The translations under genes and the position numbers were made by a program. 64,000 bases of DNA from Torreya grandis (taxonomy: Eukaryota > Streptophyta > Pinopsida > Cupressales > Taxaceae): the NCBI GenBank assembly GCA_037957365.1, contig JARHVA010008352.1, positions 304,501-368,500 of the forward strand, read 5' to 3'. The notes beneath the pieces are model-generated. The model saw only the letters and a list, made by a program, of their open reading frames with translations. It had not been told where the DNA came from and searched no databases. Positions 40,874-53,528 of the stretch are shown here, one piece after another. Positions within the stretch are counted from its first letter, which is position 1, and every line of letters begins with the position of its first letter.

Positions 40874-41168
40874 TGTTAGAGTATGAATTTCATATATTTA
40901 TCAAAAAAATAATATTTAATATATTTATTTAATCATTTTTTGAGTTTACCCTATGTGATTATTTATCCCACATTGGCTAGTTAGGCTAGTTCTATGTTTT
41001 GCCTTGCCTATTTATGCAAGAGATTTTCTTTGTACTAGCATATCATATTTCTGAATAACACTTGATTTGATTTAATTTGTATTCAATTGTATATAGACTA
41101 ATGTGTGATTTTATTTGATTTATCACTTATGAATCTTAGGTTGGGATTATTTTTCACCATTCCTAACA
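40874..41168 (+). repeat. 3' LTR of copia-D
   Basis: 295 bases starting TGTTAG and ending CTAACA (6-bp inverted ends), preceded by the purine run ATGGGGGG (40866-40873). The interior includes 'TATCCCACATTGGCTAGTTA', a wording common in short plant copia LTRs, and a TATA-like CTATTTATGCAAGAG near 41008. No 5' partner remains. Confidence 0.85.
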
Positions 41169-42389
41169 CAACATTATAATACATAGCATAAACAAGATTT
41201 GAAATCTCTATTTTGACACAGTTGTCTAAAAGAGATTAGAAAGGTCCTTTTGAGTTTAATTCAAGTTTTTTGTATGGTGTAAGTGTATTATAGAGTCTTT
41301 AATTAGTGAAGTTATATTTTTTAATGGTTATAATTTTTTTAAATTATAAGGTCTAGTCTAAACCTCCATTCAAGCTGATATTATCCTCTAACAAGACACA
41401 AAATTCTGGTAAATGCATGATAGAAGCTTTGCATAGATTTTTGAAAGATATAAATCCATTGGACAAGTTAAAGTAAGGTGGGACATACCTAAACCAATAT
41501 TTATAAGTGTTTTAAATTGTTACAATTTCAAATTATCCCAATTTGAAGGCTCTCATGTAGGTATAGCCCTGAGAAACCCCAAATTGGGGTTTAGATTTTC
41601 AAATGTAATTATCTCTTGTTTTAAATAGCAAAAATTTATGAAACTTTTTAATATTATGTGATTTGTTATGATATAAAATAATCAATAATTTTTAGGATAG
41701 CATTAATCTGTACAATAGATAATGTAACAAACATAGTGAATTAGGCCTAAAAAGGCCAAAATTTACAAGTTTCTTGTTGTTTTGAATCTTTTCAAAGGAA
41801 TTCAAGGTATAGGAAGGTTGAAACACATGATATTTAACATAATTATGATTTATAAGTCCTATAAAAGGTTATTAATTTCATATCAAGTTCAAATGGACTC
41901 AATATAAACCTATAGAGGTCTACAAGCCTAAAAGCCAGAATTTAAATTTTTTATTGTTTTAAGTTAAAACAAAAGGAGTTATAATATGTTTAGGATGAAA
42001 CTAATGTTTTTGAGTGATTGAGTTTTTTTTGAATTATAATTAAATAATATTTATTGGTTTAAATATAAAACCTCTCAAAATAAGACTAAATATTTATACT
42101 CAAAATAGGGTATAAACAAGTTATCAAAAGATTCAGTGAAATTGAAGGACTCCTCCACACCAAGCCTCTAATGTCCTCAAGAATATTATCTTGGCTGAAT
42201 ATTAGCTTGAATTTTTGGTAATACAAGTTGGAATCATATATATATTATTGTAGTATTACAAATATTAGCCATGGTTTTATACACTATATTATGTTATAGA
42301 GTATTTAATTACTTGATTCCTCATATTTCAAAGGAATTCTATAAATATATTAATGTATCTTATGGAGTTCTTGTGGTTAGAATAAAATG
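41169..42389. other. unassigned AT-rich sequence with a G/C palindrome
   Basis: Contains AAACCCCAAATTGGGGTTT at 41574-41592, an almost perfect palindrome whose surroundings resemble the telo-box block at about 1880-1950. No RT of the adjacent minus-strand copia-E could be read here. Confidence 0.35.
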
Positions 42390-43340
42390 AGGATTTTTTC
42401 TTTATATGAACATCTCAACTGAAAATTATCTTTTTAGTGAAAACATTAATAAATCTATAGGCCTTAAATTATTTAGTATAGCTAACAAAAATTATCTATC
42501 AATCTTGGAATCTTGTTTAATCCTCTTTTTATTAGGAACTAAAATATATGAAACATAACCAAAAACATGAAAAAATGAGTTACCTCAGGTTTTACTCTAG
42601 ACCATGCTTCCTTAGGTGTGACATATTAAAAATCTTTGTGTGGATTCCTATTCAAGATATATAATACCATCTTGAATTATTCTCCTAAATATTTGTATGG
42701 TACACCCATACTATGCATCATAGACCAAGCCATATCCATGATGGTGTAATTACACCTCTTAATGACCCCATTCTAGTGTGATTTTAGGGGGCCATCAAAT
42801 ATTTATGAATTATTCATTTTTGTAGTGATTATGGAACTTATTGGAATTAAATTCTCCCCTATTGTTGGATACTAGATTCTAGATCCATTAGCTTGTCTAG
42901 TTTCCACCAATGCTTGGAAATTCACAAATGCAAAAAAACAGTCATAATTCCTTGTCAAGAAGTAGAGCCACATGTTCTTATATAAGTCATCCATCAATAA
43001 AAAAATAACATGATTCAATAATTGTAGATGATCTATAGTATGGATATAAAATATCTACATGAATAATATCTAAGATCCCTTTTTCATGCTAGGAACCTTA
43101 AGTGGGAAATGGTTTCTACTTTTGCTTATAGCCAAACACCCTACACATATACCTTGATTTTCTTAGATAGTAGTAAAAATAAGAACCATATTTATTCTTA
43201 TGAGTTTGGATAAGTATTTAGGGTTGAGATGTACAAATATCTCATAATACACAATGTTGGTATTATCCTCCATATCTAATACATAAAAGCTTAATGGCAG
43301 GATCAACAAGCTAATACATGCCATTCTTTTCTAATGCCTA
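42390..43340 (-). pseudogene. copia-E integrase fragment
   Basis: Reading leftwards on the minus strand: a GAG-pre-integrase region with 'YISTLNTYPNS' (about 43230-43260) and 'LLSKKIKVYV*GVWL' (about 43150), then 'DDLYKNMWLYFL' (about 42980) from the integrase core. Next come 'MDMAWSMMHSMGVPYKYLGE' (about 42690-42750) and 'YILNRNPHKDF*YVTPKEAW' (about 42605-42665). The C-terminal 'KPEVT...FGYVSYILVPNKKR' (about 42530-42590) carries to about 42400. These are the conserved blocks of copia integrase in order. The rest of the element lies right of the inserted gypsy-F. Confidence 0.85.
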
Positions 43341-43469
43341 CAGTTATTACTCTATTTAGTTTTAAATTTTACACAATACATTTATTCACCAATAAAATTA
43401 GTATAATGTTAATATTTTTAGTTAACTAACTAATATACATGATATTTTTATTTATTCTATGGACATATC

Positions 43470-43474
43470 TAACT
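43470..43474. repeat. target-site duplication TAACT (left copy)
   Basis: TAACT at 43470-43474 flanks the left LTR of gypsy-F. The same five bases occur at 49827-49831 beside the right LTR. Five bases is the usual length for Ty3/gypsy elements. Confidence 0.65.
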
Positions 43475-44385
43475 TTTTTTATCCACACCATAGGGCCTAA
43501 GACCAAGTGTGTAGGGAATAACTAAGTTTGTTTATGTAGAATGAATGCATTGAGATGTATTTATAAAAAAATAATTAAAACACATTCAAAGGAACAAAAT
43601 TACTATTTAAAAAAATGTAAATTCTATTCAATATCAAAGAATAGGTAATGGTATAGTGTGTTATAGTGCATGTATACATAGTAGATGCATGGATCAGGCT
43701 ATCTATTTTGTGACTATGTGTGTATAACATACATTGTGTTATATTTTTTATGTTATAAAATAGATACATAGGGAATGATATATATGTTATGACTGTGTAT
43801 GTCATAAACCAAACTAATTATATACAAATATATATGTTACATATTAACATGCATTATTACAATGTAAATCTCAAAAACTGTTGTTGAGTACAATGAAGGT
43901 AGAGTTGACAAGTTTCACTATTCCTACTTACTGATGAAATAATTTCCAACTATGTGGTGACCACTAATGTTTTTTCACTATTCTAATATTTTTGCTAATG
44001 ATCATGATCCTTAGAATATTGATTGACATATAATGATAATTAATACCTAGATTAATCAGATGGTTTGGGGCCTTTAGTCAAGTCACATAGTTAGGGAAGG
44101 TTAACATACACTTATGCTAAAGTGGGCCCTGATGGAGTATGATAGTCTATAACCATATGCTAGTAAGGCACACAGGATTATGAGCTAAGGAGTGCATAGT
44201 GAGATGCGCAAGCTATGATCTAAGGTGATCAATGCATATAATTGTGTGATCAAGTATGGGAATTTTACATGAGTGTATAATCAACCTTCATGAAAATGAT
44301 TTCATAAGATTGTCTGAGTGGTGTAATCTATGAAAAAAAAGGGGGATTGTGTTTAGATATGTTAATGTTGCATATAGATCATTCA
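43475..44385 (-). repeat. 3' LTR of gypsy-F
   Basis: Aligns with 48930-49826 through words such as 'ATAGGGCCTAAGA', 'GGGAATAACTAAGTTTG', 'GAATAGGTAATGGTATAGTG' and 'CAGGCTATCTAT'. On the minus strand it begins TGAATGATC, just after the purine run CAAAGAAGAG. Confidence 0.85.
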
Positions 44386-44395
44386 CTCTTCTTTG
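44386..44395 (-). promoter_or_regulatory. polypurine tract of gypsy-F
   Basis: The minus strand reads CAAAGAAGAG directly before the LTR start TGAATGATC. The position fits; the run is short. Confidence 0.5.
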
Positions 44396-44689
44396 AATAA
44401 TAATGGTCTAGTGGGGCTAATAAAACTACCCTTGAATTTGTTAATAAGTGCACCACTTGGTTTGATCAACATATTTTCCAAACTTGACCACTCAAAAATG
44501 TTGATGTATGTCATGGTGGGTACATATGTCTATGGATTCGATGATCTTATCCTTCTCTATGAGGTGTAATATTCAAGATATAAATCATAATGGTATTTTT
44601 TCACTTCTAGATCAAGAAGTGGTAGAGTGTAGGGATTAATAAGTTACATGTTGAAGAGTAGGTGGATGCCCAAGTATGGAGGCATATCA

Positions 44690-45600
44690 AGAAATAATGA
44701 ATTATCACCAACAATGCATATAATGGTGTAATGACCATAGTAAATAGGTTTTATCTTTTTTTGGACATTTTAATCATTCCTTGTAAAGGTGTAGCCAAAA
44801 TTTTATCTCCAAATTGGAATGCATGAGGTGTGAAATGTGTGTCATGGTGCTCCGTAAAATTTTCTTCTATGTAAGATAGAATATGTTGAACCTATTGATG
44901 AACTTATTGGGTGTGTCACAAAAACTTATTTACTTTGTTCATTTCCCATTTCTATGTGTGCTACTTATTTTTCACTAGTGCACATTAGTCCATGTATAGA
45001 TGTGTCAAAGGTTGAAACCTAAGACATGTTTGAAATGGACTATGAACCATAAAGTTACGAAGGGATCTATTATAATCATGTTGAATGTAAAATATATTAT
45101 CATCCAAAGTGTGAGAATGTGTATAATTTTACATTTTTAGAAGATGAAGAAATGTGTGATTGATCACTTTAATTTTCCCATCTTTCCATGGATGAAAATT
45201 TGTTGACTGATCCATTTATGTATTAGTCAAGTTCCATAATAATTATTAATTATAAATTACAAGGCATGGATCTCTATTAGATATGATATATGTTGGAAGC
45301 CAAAAATGAACCGTAACATGGTTTTAGAAAGTTTACTTAGTGTTATATGTGTTATTTTATTTATTTTAAGCAACCATGATAGCCATATTGGAAAACCTAT
45401 CCACTGAAACTAAAACATCATCATGATGATAGTTTTCCATAGGCAACCCAATCATGAAATACATTCTGATAGATTCCCATGGTCTAGATGGAATTAGTAG
45501 AGGTGTGTAAATTCCTAGCTTCATGTTTATGGGATTGGTGATACAACAAAGAATGAAAGAATTTATATGGAATTCCATGTTTGTGTGCATGTGCAACTAG
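44690..45600 (-). pseudogene. gypsy-F integrase remnant
   Basis: Minus-strand reading: 'LGIYTPLLIPSRPWESIRMY' then 'FMIGLPMENYHHDDVLVSVD' and 'RFSNMAIMVA' (45366-45520), the start of the integrase core with its conserved PWE, GLP and VDRFS blocks. 'IISNRDPCLV' (about 45270) and 'STNFHPWKDGKIKVINH' (about 45180-45215) are the later core blocks, where the consensus is FHPQTDGQSEVVNR. 'HDTHFTPHAFQFGDKILA' (about 44800-44855) is the C-terminal segment. Stops and frameshifts throughout. The function was DNA integration. Confidence 0.88.
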
Positions 45601-46554
45601 AATAAGTGAAAATATAATGTGGACAGAGTTTTTATCATGCTAAAATGTCTTGAGGTCTTGGCATAGTGCACCTCTCAGATGATTCATTGGCAATGTGCAC
45701 CATTAGGAATATAAATTTATCCAATATTATGGAGAATATGGTTATAAAAATTGAACTCTTGAGATTTTTTACCTTGTGATATGATATTTTAAGTCACTAT
45801 GAAGTCCTAATCAGTTGAGTAGAGGAATACCTAGTCTATAAAGTTATGGTTGCATGTGTTTAACACTATGATCAGTTCATCAACTAATGGTTGGATAAGG
45901 TAATATAATACATTTTTGTCCTTCCCTTTCTTGTGCTTGATCATGAAATGAATTTATTATAGTTAAGTCATCCATTTCATGTGTCATATGTTTTCCATCT
46001 TGATCTACATCTATAAGAATTAAAGTGGCTTGTGATTTGAATTAAAAATTATCCCCTTTCCTACAATTTTGTGGTGTAATTACTTGATTACTTTAAAAAT
46101 AGCATACAATTATTTATCATAGGTGGAATGCATTTTCATCATGTCGTTGAATGTGTCTAAATTCTTATGTGATCATATTTACATTCTAAATGAGCATTGC
46201 ACTGTGTGTGTAGTTAGATGCATTAGTGTGAATTTCAAAAAGAATGTGCAATGGTAGGAATTATGAGAATAGGTGATGTGTAGAGGCATTTATTGAGTGC
46301 CTAAAAATTTATATGTTATGCATGATTCCAATAAAACTTGTATTTTTCACATTTTATGTAGTGAAGAGCCCAAGAGCTATATGAGAAACCAAGGACAAAA
46401 CTACAATAGAAGTTAGTAAGTCCAAAAAAACTCCTTAATTATATGAGATTGCACAGAGTGGGCCAATCTTAGATAAATTTGATCTTTTCTAGATTGACAT
46501 GGATTATTGTGAAATCAATTATGTGTCCTAAGTGCTAAATATATGGAGTGTCAA

Positions 46555-47140
46555 ATGTAAAATTTTCCAAGTTGGCATACAACTTATGTTGATGCAAAGT
46601 TTCTAAGATATGCAAGATGTGATACAAATTCTCCTCCTAATTCTTGATGAAGATGATAATGTCATCAAATTATATGATGATGGAATTGATAAATGGCCTA
46701 ATTAGACCATCCATCAAGCACATGAAAGTAGTTGGTGCATTTTTTAGGCTAAAAGGTATGACCAACAATTCATACAATCCTTCCCATGTCTTGAATGTTG
46801 TCTTCTAGATGTCTTCAGGATGAAATGGAACATGATGGTAACCTAAATTCAATTAAATCTTGGTGAAGTATTTTTCACCTTAAATCTAGTCTAAATTTTA
46901 TTGAATGCACATAAGTGGGTACCTATTCTTTATCATTATCCTATTGAGTACATGATATTCTATGAAAAGTCACTAGGACCTATCCTTCTTAGTTATGAGG
47001 ACAATCAATCTCCCAGAAGGAGAAGAGATAGGCTTGATCTTGACCTAATCGAGGAGATCTTGTATCTAAGGAAATTTTTTTATCATTCTACTAAACTTAT
47101 CTATGATATATGGGACTATTTAAAAGAGAGGATTTAGGAA
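46555..47140 (-). pseudogene. gypsy-F reverse transcriptase remnant
   Basis: Minus-strand reading from about 47100: 'SPSGRLIVLITKKDRS' (consensus SPFGAPVLFVKKKDGS), 'IEYHVLNRIMIKNRYPL' (about 46915-46965), 'GYHHVPFHPEDI*KTTFKT' (about 46800-46850), 'LYELLVIPFSLKNAPTTFM' (about 46730-46790), and the catalytic segment FDDIIIF with both aspartates present (GTC ATC at 46661-46666 on the plus strand). 'LRSFFGLTNFY' follows in the downstream frame. This is an unmistakable Ty3/gypsy RT with several stops. Confidence 0.9.
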
Positions 47141-48917
47141 CCAAATTGATGTAGTGCCTTACTATACATTACATTGGAAGGCTTTCATGTTATGTGAAAA
47201 CTTCACCATGCTACTCTAGTAATGTTTTAATTTTTTACTTTTATGACATTATGTGAGTGGTGTGAACTACTAGAGTGTGATTTGTCCTATAAATTGGTGT
47301 TTTAGGGTAGACCATGAGTAACACAAAATTTTGTGCATGCAAGACAAGTTTATGATATTGCTTGGTAGAGACTAAGGTGAATTTAGTTATGGGTGCTAAT
47401 TCAAAGATATTGTAGAAGTAGTCTTGTACACGAATATTCCAAATTCGCAACTTATCTCAATATGTTTCTTCTTGGTAATATAAATATAGTCTCCCCAACA
47501 AGATATCATACCATACATATGATGTCACAAGTGATTTATCCTCCATAGGCTTGATATTGTACTGATAAATTCATTATCACTAGACCTATATATCTATCTC
47601 CTATTATATCCACCCTAAATAATATGGTTTGGGATGTATAGTAGTGTTAAAACCAAGGAATTGATATATGGATTGCATAATGATATTATTATGAATAACA
47701 CTATGTATGATGACATGAATAAGCTAACCCTTCATCTAGAACTTGGTGTGGAATAGATATTCATGCTTCTCTAAGATGTTGATCATAGTAGATTTGGTAC
47801 TTAGATAAGAGTCATATACATCATTGTTGTCCATAAATGTGGGTCTTAATGTAGACTATGTGAGTAAGGATTGATTCACACAACATTCAAAATATTCATA
47901 GTGGATGAGTGATGGGGATGGTACCACTTCACACCAGACTTCTTTTTACATTTATCTGAAGTAGAAGGCAAAATAGATTTTGAGTATTGAGAAGTCTTTT
48001 AAGTCTACTCACCTTTGTGATAAGTGTGTTGCTTTTGCATAAAATGATCCAATGTGGAGTTGTGTCAGGGTTGGCTCTTTTTCACTTCATTGGATGGAGA
48101 GGTGAATATTATTTCATTTTTCCCTTGGATTTAATCTTGGGGGCATTGCAATAGTCTTGCTCCAAAGTGTCATAAGTAAATAAATCCTTCTTAATATGGA
48201 TATAATGTGAGATTTCACTAATTTAATTCAATAGCTTATGTTTTTGACTCAATTTCTCTTACAAGCATATAAATTAGTCATGAAATGTGTTATTATATTC
48301 CTTCATTTCTTGATCCTTTCATTGATGTGGTTGTTGTAATTCAATATATTCTATTCAATTTGTTAGAGATGGTATTATTCCTCCTTTAGTACATCAACAA
48401 ATGTATTCCATGATTTGATTGGAACACAATCTTGTGCATGCTACATATTGAAGGCCTTCCAAAAGTGAACAAATGGAATGGACATATAATGTAATTGTCT
48501 TCTCAACATCAATGAATTAATTGACTAAGAAGTATGCCTAGAGTTGTAAAACCTAGATATCCACTATGTTAGCATCAATCTTGAATTTGAATAGAAGGAA
48601 TTTGAATTTGAATTTTATGTTGAAGGGTATTTTTTGTTGAAACCAATATTAAGTGTATTGTGGATATGGATGGGAAGGCATTGGGTTGAGATACATCATT
48701 AATTCATGGAATTGACCAAAACATTTGGCTCATTATTCTTCCAATGTACTGGTGATGAGCCTTCAAACTTATAAGGCTACTCAGGTTGTTTTTATGTGTC
48801 AGTCATCATACTTTTACTATAGCATTATTCAATAATTTTTTAGACAAAACAAACTATTAGACCTTCTATCTTGAGTTGTGATCGTATTCTTATATGCATA
48901 GAAAGGAAAATAGCTAA
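47141..48917 (-). pseudogene. presumed gag/protease region of gypsy-F, unreadable
   Basis: This interval between PBS and RT should hold gag and protease. I could not find a convincing zinc knuckle or D-S/T-G protease motif. The open frame 47241-47450 (minus) shows no family motif. Assigned by position only. Confidence 0.4.
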
Positions 48918-48929
48918 GCTTTGATATAA
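48918..48929 (-). promoter_or_regulatory. degenerate iMet-type primer binding site of gypsy-F
   Basis: The minus strand reads TTATATCAAAGC, 9 of 12 matching TGGTATCAGAGC. It lies immediately inside the right LTR. Two of the three differences are C-to-T changes on the plus strand. Confidence 0.6.
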
Positions 48930-49826
48930 ATTATCCACATCATAGGGCCTAAGATGAAGTGTGTGGGGAATAACTAAGTTTGATTATGTAGAGTGAATGT
49001 GTAGAGATGTACTCAAAAAGAAAAATAAAAACCCATTTAATGGATCAAAAGTATTATTTTTTTAAATACAAATTCTATTCAATATAAAAGAATAGGTAAT
49101 GGTATAGTGTGCTAAAATGCATGTATATAAATTAGATGAGTACAACAGGCTATCTATGTTATGATTATGTGCATATAATACAATGTGATATAATTCATGT
49201 GTTATAAAAGAGATAAGTATATCATGTTATCTATGTTATGATTATGTGTGGCATCGAGCTGAATAACTATGACTAGATGTATATTTTATATATTTAGCAT
49301 GCACGATTACAAAGGTAGTCTCAAAAAAATTATAGAGCATAACGAAGGTGGATTAGATATATCTCACCCTCCTTACATTCCAACAATGAAGTTTTCAACT
49401 AGGTTGTGCCCACTAATTTTGTCACATGATTGCACATTATTCACTAGTGGTCATGATCTTGAAACTCTTAGATGAGATTTAAAAGTAATCAATCCCAAGA
49501 TTATTTGATGGTCTAGGGCCACTAGTCAAGGCATGAAGTGAGGGAAGGATGACATGTAATTATATTGAAGTGGGCATGATAAAGTAGACTAATGCATGAG
49601 AAGATACCAATAAAGCATATTGGCTTTTGAGCTGAGGAGTGTGTATTGAGATATGCAATCTTTGATCTGAGGTGTTCAATGCATAGAAGTATGTGAGTAA
49701 TTGTGTGAGATTATAATCAAGCTTTATGAAAATTCAATGAGTAATATTTTATAACAGGTGTTATCTATGCATATAAGTACAAGTAATGAATATGTTTGGT
49801 TATGTATATTATGCATGGATCATTTT
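48930..49826 (-). repeat. 5' LTR of gypsy-F
   Basis: Partner of 43475-44385; ends GATCATTTT where the other LTR has GATCATTCA. Followed by TAACT, the target-site duplication. Confidence 0.85.
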
Positions 49827-49831
49827 TAACT
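49827..49831. repeat. target-site duplication TAACT (right copy)
   Basis: Identical to 43470-43474. Together they mark the insertion of gypsy-F into copia-E. Confidence 0.65.
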
Positions 49832-49989
49832 ATGAATTTTGCATCATTATTCCATACAATATGTATATCTTCTTTTCATTCCATAGCATGCAATCTTACA
49901 TCAACTAATTAAAATAAATCACAAAAAATTATTATTTAAAGTTAACATAGGATTCCTTAAGACACGTGAAATATTTGGATGTGCTAGAA

Positions 49990-51823
49990 TCAAAAAATAA
50001 AATAAACAATTGTTATTCAATTTGAGCATGCCATGAGAGCATATTATTCTTTAGTCTCATATTCAACTATTTCCTTATTTAATTTTCCCTTTGAATTTTT
50101 TGTCATGTGAAGGATCATATTGTCACTTTTGGAAATATTCCCTACTTGTCACCTTATTTTTAGAATTATATGTATATCCTTCACTATTAATTTCCCACTT
50201 TCCCTTCAATCGATCAACAAATATAGTTTATGTTTGGATGGAACTAGAATAACTATATTATTTATGCCTATGTTATATTTTTATTAAATAATAACTATCC
50301 TGATGAAATGTCAGTTATCACTTTCCAACATCAAGTGTATAGCCTCCACAAAATATTCATAGAAGGATGTCAAACTATTTAGAGCTAATGTAACCATTCA
50401 TCATCATCCACATTTTTTTAATCTTTTATATTTACTCTCAAAGATCTTTCATCTGAAGAATTTTTTATAATAGAGGCCCTCCATTCATATGTGTAGAGAA
50501 ATTTATATTTTTTAGATATAAGACATAGTTTTTCTCTAAATTTTGGTATTTTTTATTTAGATTGGTCCATAGTGTACTTCACTAAGTGGCATTTTGGACC
50601 TCAAGAATCATGTCATCCAAAACATATAGTTTCAATAATAACATGGAATCCTTATGATTTTTTCATAATCAACAAGTTTTATATCTAGTCTTGCATCAAT
50701 GTAACTAAATATTTTATCACAATCATGATATTCTATCATTTTCAAAATATTATGAATCAAAACATAATAATTTTAAATAGTTAACAAATGCGCTTTTGAA
50801 AAAACCATATTTTATATATTGACCATTTTATACGTAATGTTTGATTGTGAAAAAAAGGTATGGTATAGGGATGACCCAGAAACCAATGCAAATAAAAATT
50901 TTGACCTATAAATTTATTCAATAGGAAAAATATAGTTTTTTGACTGACCCATAAATCAATGCATTAATGTAATATAAAAAAAATTATTCTAAGTAAAAAA
51001 AATACTATTCTGAACTTTTATAAATAGTTTAAAAAATATAGTTTCTAAAAATTTCTTAAAATACTGTGTGAAATTTATGAAAATATGATTTTTATAAGTT
51101 ATCTACACGCCTCTTCTGATTTCTCATGTGTACATGCTAAAATTTATGAAAATAAAATATGTAGAAGTTACTCTTCTAATTTCCCATGTAATTTTTGATT
51201 TCCTATATGTTTTATTATTTCCTATGCACCTTTAATCAAATAAAAACTTTGCACACCTTCTACTATTATCCTTTGACTAGGTTTACACTGGGAGTCTACA
51301 TTTGAAGAATCTACAAACTAGTCTTTTCCTTTTATTTCCCTATCACCTTTTATAAGTCATGTTACTTCTAACCTTAAAAAATTCATGTTGATAATAACAT
51401 TCTTCAAGTCTTGTTTCTTGCAACCTCAAATTAAGTTTGAGTTTCTTATATAAACTCATTGTAATCATAATTTGTTCTACCTCTTGTTATTCTTATACAA
51501 TATGATTTTCCTTATTCATTAAAAATCACAATGTGTATATTTATGTTATGTTATACATGTTTTTATGATGTTTTCTTCTAACCTAGTTATTTATTCTAAT
51601 AGGCTTTTTTAACACTTTGTTATGAGTGAGTATTAATCACATTTTTTAATGAATTTCTATTCATGTTTATATTGTATGATCTACTCCAAAATATTCTACT
51701 AACTTTGTTGACCAATATTCTAATAATTTTTTTAACATTTATTACCCTTATTTCTATGGTATCTTTTACCTTTGACCTTTTATTCTCCTTTATTCATAAC
51801 CTACTGGCTTCCTTCAATGATTG
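49990..51823 (-). pseudogene. copia-E gag remnant
   Basis: The minus strand gives 'LALNSLTSFYEYFVEAIHLM' (about 50310-50385), close to the LLNSLP-S-YE-FV block of copia UBN2-type gag. Farther left is 'EIVEYETKE*YALMACSN' (about 50015-50070), resembling the linker between gag zinc knuckle and protease in copia elements. The knuckle itself is not readable. The section between 50480 and 51820 is too decayed to align. It lies between a PBS (51824-51835) and the gypsy-F insertion, in the same strand and order as the integrase fragment at 42390-43340. Confidence 0.6.
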
Positions 51824-51835
51824 GATCTGATATCA
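51824..51835 (-). promoter_or_regulatory. iMet-type primer binding site of copia-E
   Basis: The minus strand reads TGATATCAGATC, 10 of 12 matching TGGTATCAGAGC, followed on the plus strand by an LTR-like start TGTAAGAAATT at 51837. Confidence 0.65.
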
Positions 51836-51836
51836 A

Positions 51837-52289
51837 TGTAAGAAATTATGATTGTTAAAATAATGAAGAGACAATTGAAGGCACATATTAAATTTCATGT
51901 TAATCCTTAATTTATTAATGTAAATGAAAGTTACATATAGCTAGGGTATTTTCTAGTTACCATTAGTTAACACATACAAATATGGTATTAGTTAAGTCCA
52001 CCTAATTTATCAAATCAATATATTTAATACCCTTAGTATTATTTTATGCTTTCCTTTTACATTTGGATTGGACCTTTCCTTTCCTTAGAATAGGGTGTGA
52101 TTTCAAATTATTTTGATTGATAACCAAAAATTTTTACTTAAAAATTCTAGATCAGATGTTTTCAATGGATACTAGATTCTCCTATATTATATTTTTAGTT
52201 TCTTAAATAAAATTTCAAATGTTGTTTCCATATATATCCAATACCCATGAAAAATTGATGTGCATAGTGATTGGATATGAATACTAAGT
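51837..52289 (-). mobile_element. probable 5' LTR of copia-E (right end uncertain)
   Basis: Starts with TG directly next to the PBS, as an LTR read on the minus strand should. Its other end cannot be fixed because no second LTR copy survives. One candidate end is TTAACACA near 51973, which would make it very short; the next recognisable sequence is a different gag at 52290. Confidence 0.4.
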
Positions 52290-52650
52290 AAAGAGGAAAC
52301 AAGTTTTACAAAATAAGCACAATTATTTGGACATGAGTCTTGATAAATCCATAATCAATGATAAGGAGCTTCAAGTACTTGAATTAAGTAATAAAATACT
52401 CAACCCACATATATTAAAATAGACTAATAAATTTGATCTCATTTTCCATCTTAGATGCCCAAATATTCTTGTTTTTCCTAATGAATATATTTTGTAACAT
52501 ATCCCAAATGTTCTAAGGTTTCAAGATTCCTTTAAAATGAAATTTTAATTCAAGGGTCACTAATTATCCTATCATCCCTATTGCCTCATCTAAATAATTT
52601 TCCATTTTGAACCTTTTGATATTATTAAGAGGAATTTATTCAATACCATT
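52290..52650 (-). pseudogene. copia gag fragment
   Basis: The minus strand reads 'KRFKMENYLDEAIGMIG' (about 52580-52630), then 'NIWDMLQNIFIRKNKNIWAS' (about 52440-52500) and 'KMENEIKFISL'. The block with W-D-L followed by a lysine/asparagine stretch and 'ME...I.FISL' fits copia UBN2-type gag. It sits beyond the copia-E LTR and so belongs to a different, otherwise lost element. Confidence 0.55.
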
Positions 52651-53528
52651 ATAATGTAGTAGAGGACTTTAAATTGAAGTTCATACTTGATATAATAATT
52701 ATAACTAAATTAATTTGAGTTAGTGAGAATTATTTTTTCTATGCCAAAGTGAGAAGAGATGAAAAAATATCACAAAATAAAAAAGTAACTCAATAATAAT
52801 TCTTTTATATGTAAAAAATATTATAATTTGAAGCAAAATGGATCCATGTGGCTTAAGATAAACTGTTAATAATATAAATCTTGGTTTGAATATACAAAAT
52901 TCATCTAAAAATCTAAAAATTTGACATAATAATAATAAATGTGAAATAAATTCTAAGGACATTGATTTCCCTATCATCCCTCTTACCTCAACACAAAAAA
53001 TTTAGATACGTATGGTACAACTTTGTGAGAATATTTCTCACAAATTTGGGTTATGTGGAATAAACACCATTTTGACATCATGGTCAAATCCATAACATGC
53101 CAAACCATATTATTTTGTAGTGGCATTATTTCCAGAAGTTTTTCTTGATTGTAAACCATCCTCTATTTCCAGTCACATTACATGCTCTCTCATACTATCT
53201 CCCTTGAACATTGGGATGACCTCCCCCACTACATATCTACACCTACTTCCTCTTATCATTTTTACACATCTAAATTAATACTAATATTTATTCTCCTATA
53301 TTCATCTCAACTTCTATAGGTAACTCTTTAACCTCCCGCGTCTTTCCCTTAAATAAGAGATAACCTCCTACTACTTTTTTGAATAACACGTGCTCATTAA
53401 CATGCCTCACAAGATACTTCTAGTGCTTATCCTCATCCTCTTTTCCATTCAATGGATTTAGGATGTACATACTCATATTATTTTTAACACTCATATTATT
53501 ATTTCTTCTATCCTACAACATCTCCATA
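52651..53528. other. unassigned decayed sequence
   Basis: Lies between the copia gag scrap and the gypsy-G protease. It should contain the start of gypsy-G RT if the element were intact, but no RT block is readable. The open frame at 52720-52977 (minus) has no recognisable motif. Confidence 0.3.

Larger units (their letters stand above)
43475..49826 (-). mobile_element. Ty3/gypsy element inserted in copia-E (gypsy-F)
   Basis: A 6352-base minus-strand element with two LTRs of about 900 bases, a degenerate iMet-type PBS, RT and integrase in gypsy order (RT before INT), and a 5-bp target-site duplication. RT and integrase motifs are closest to chromovirus-type plant elements. No chromodomain could be read. 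It splits copia-E between its gag and integrase, so it is younger than copia-E. Confidence 0.88.

Noticed and set aside
44338..44346. Run of A then G as polypurine tract for gypsy-F
   Set aside because: It lies on the plus strand inside the aligned LTR, while gypsy-F is on the minus strand. The better candidate is CAAAGAAGAG (minus) at 44386-44395.
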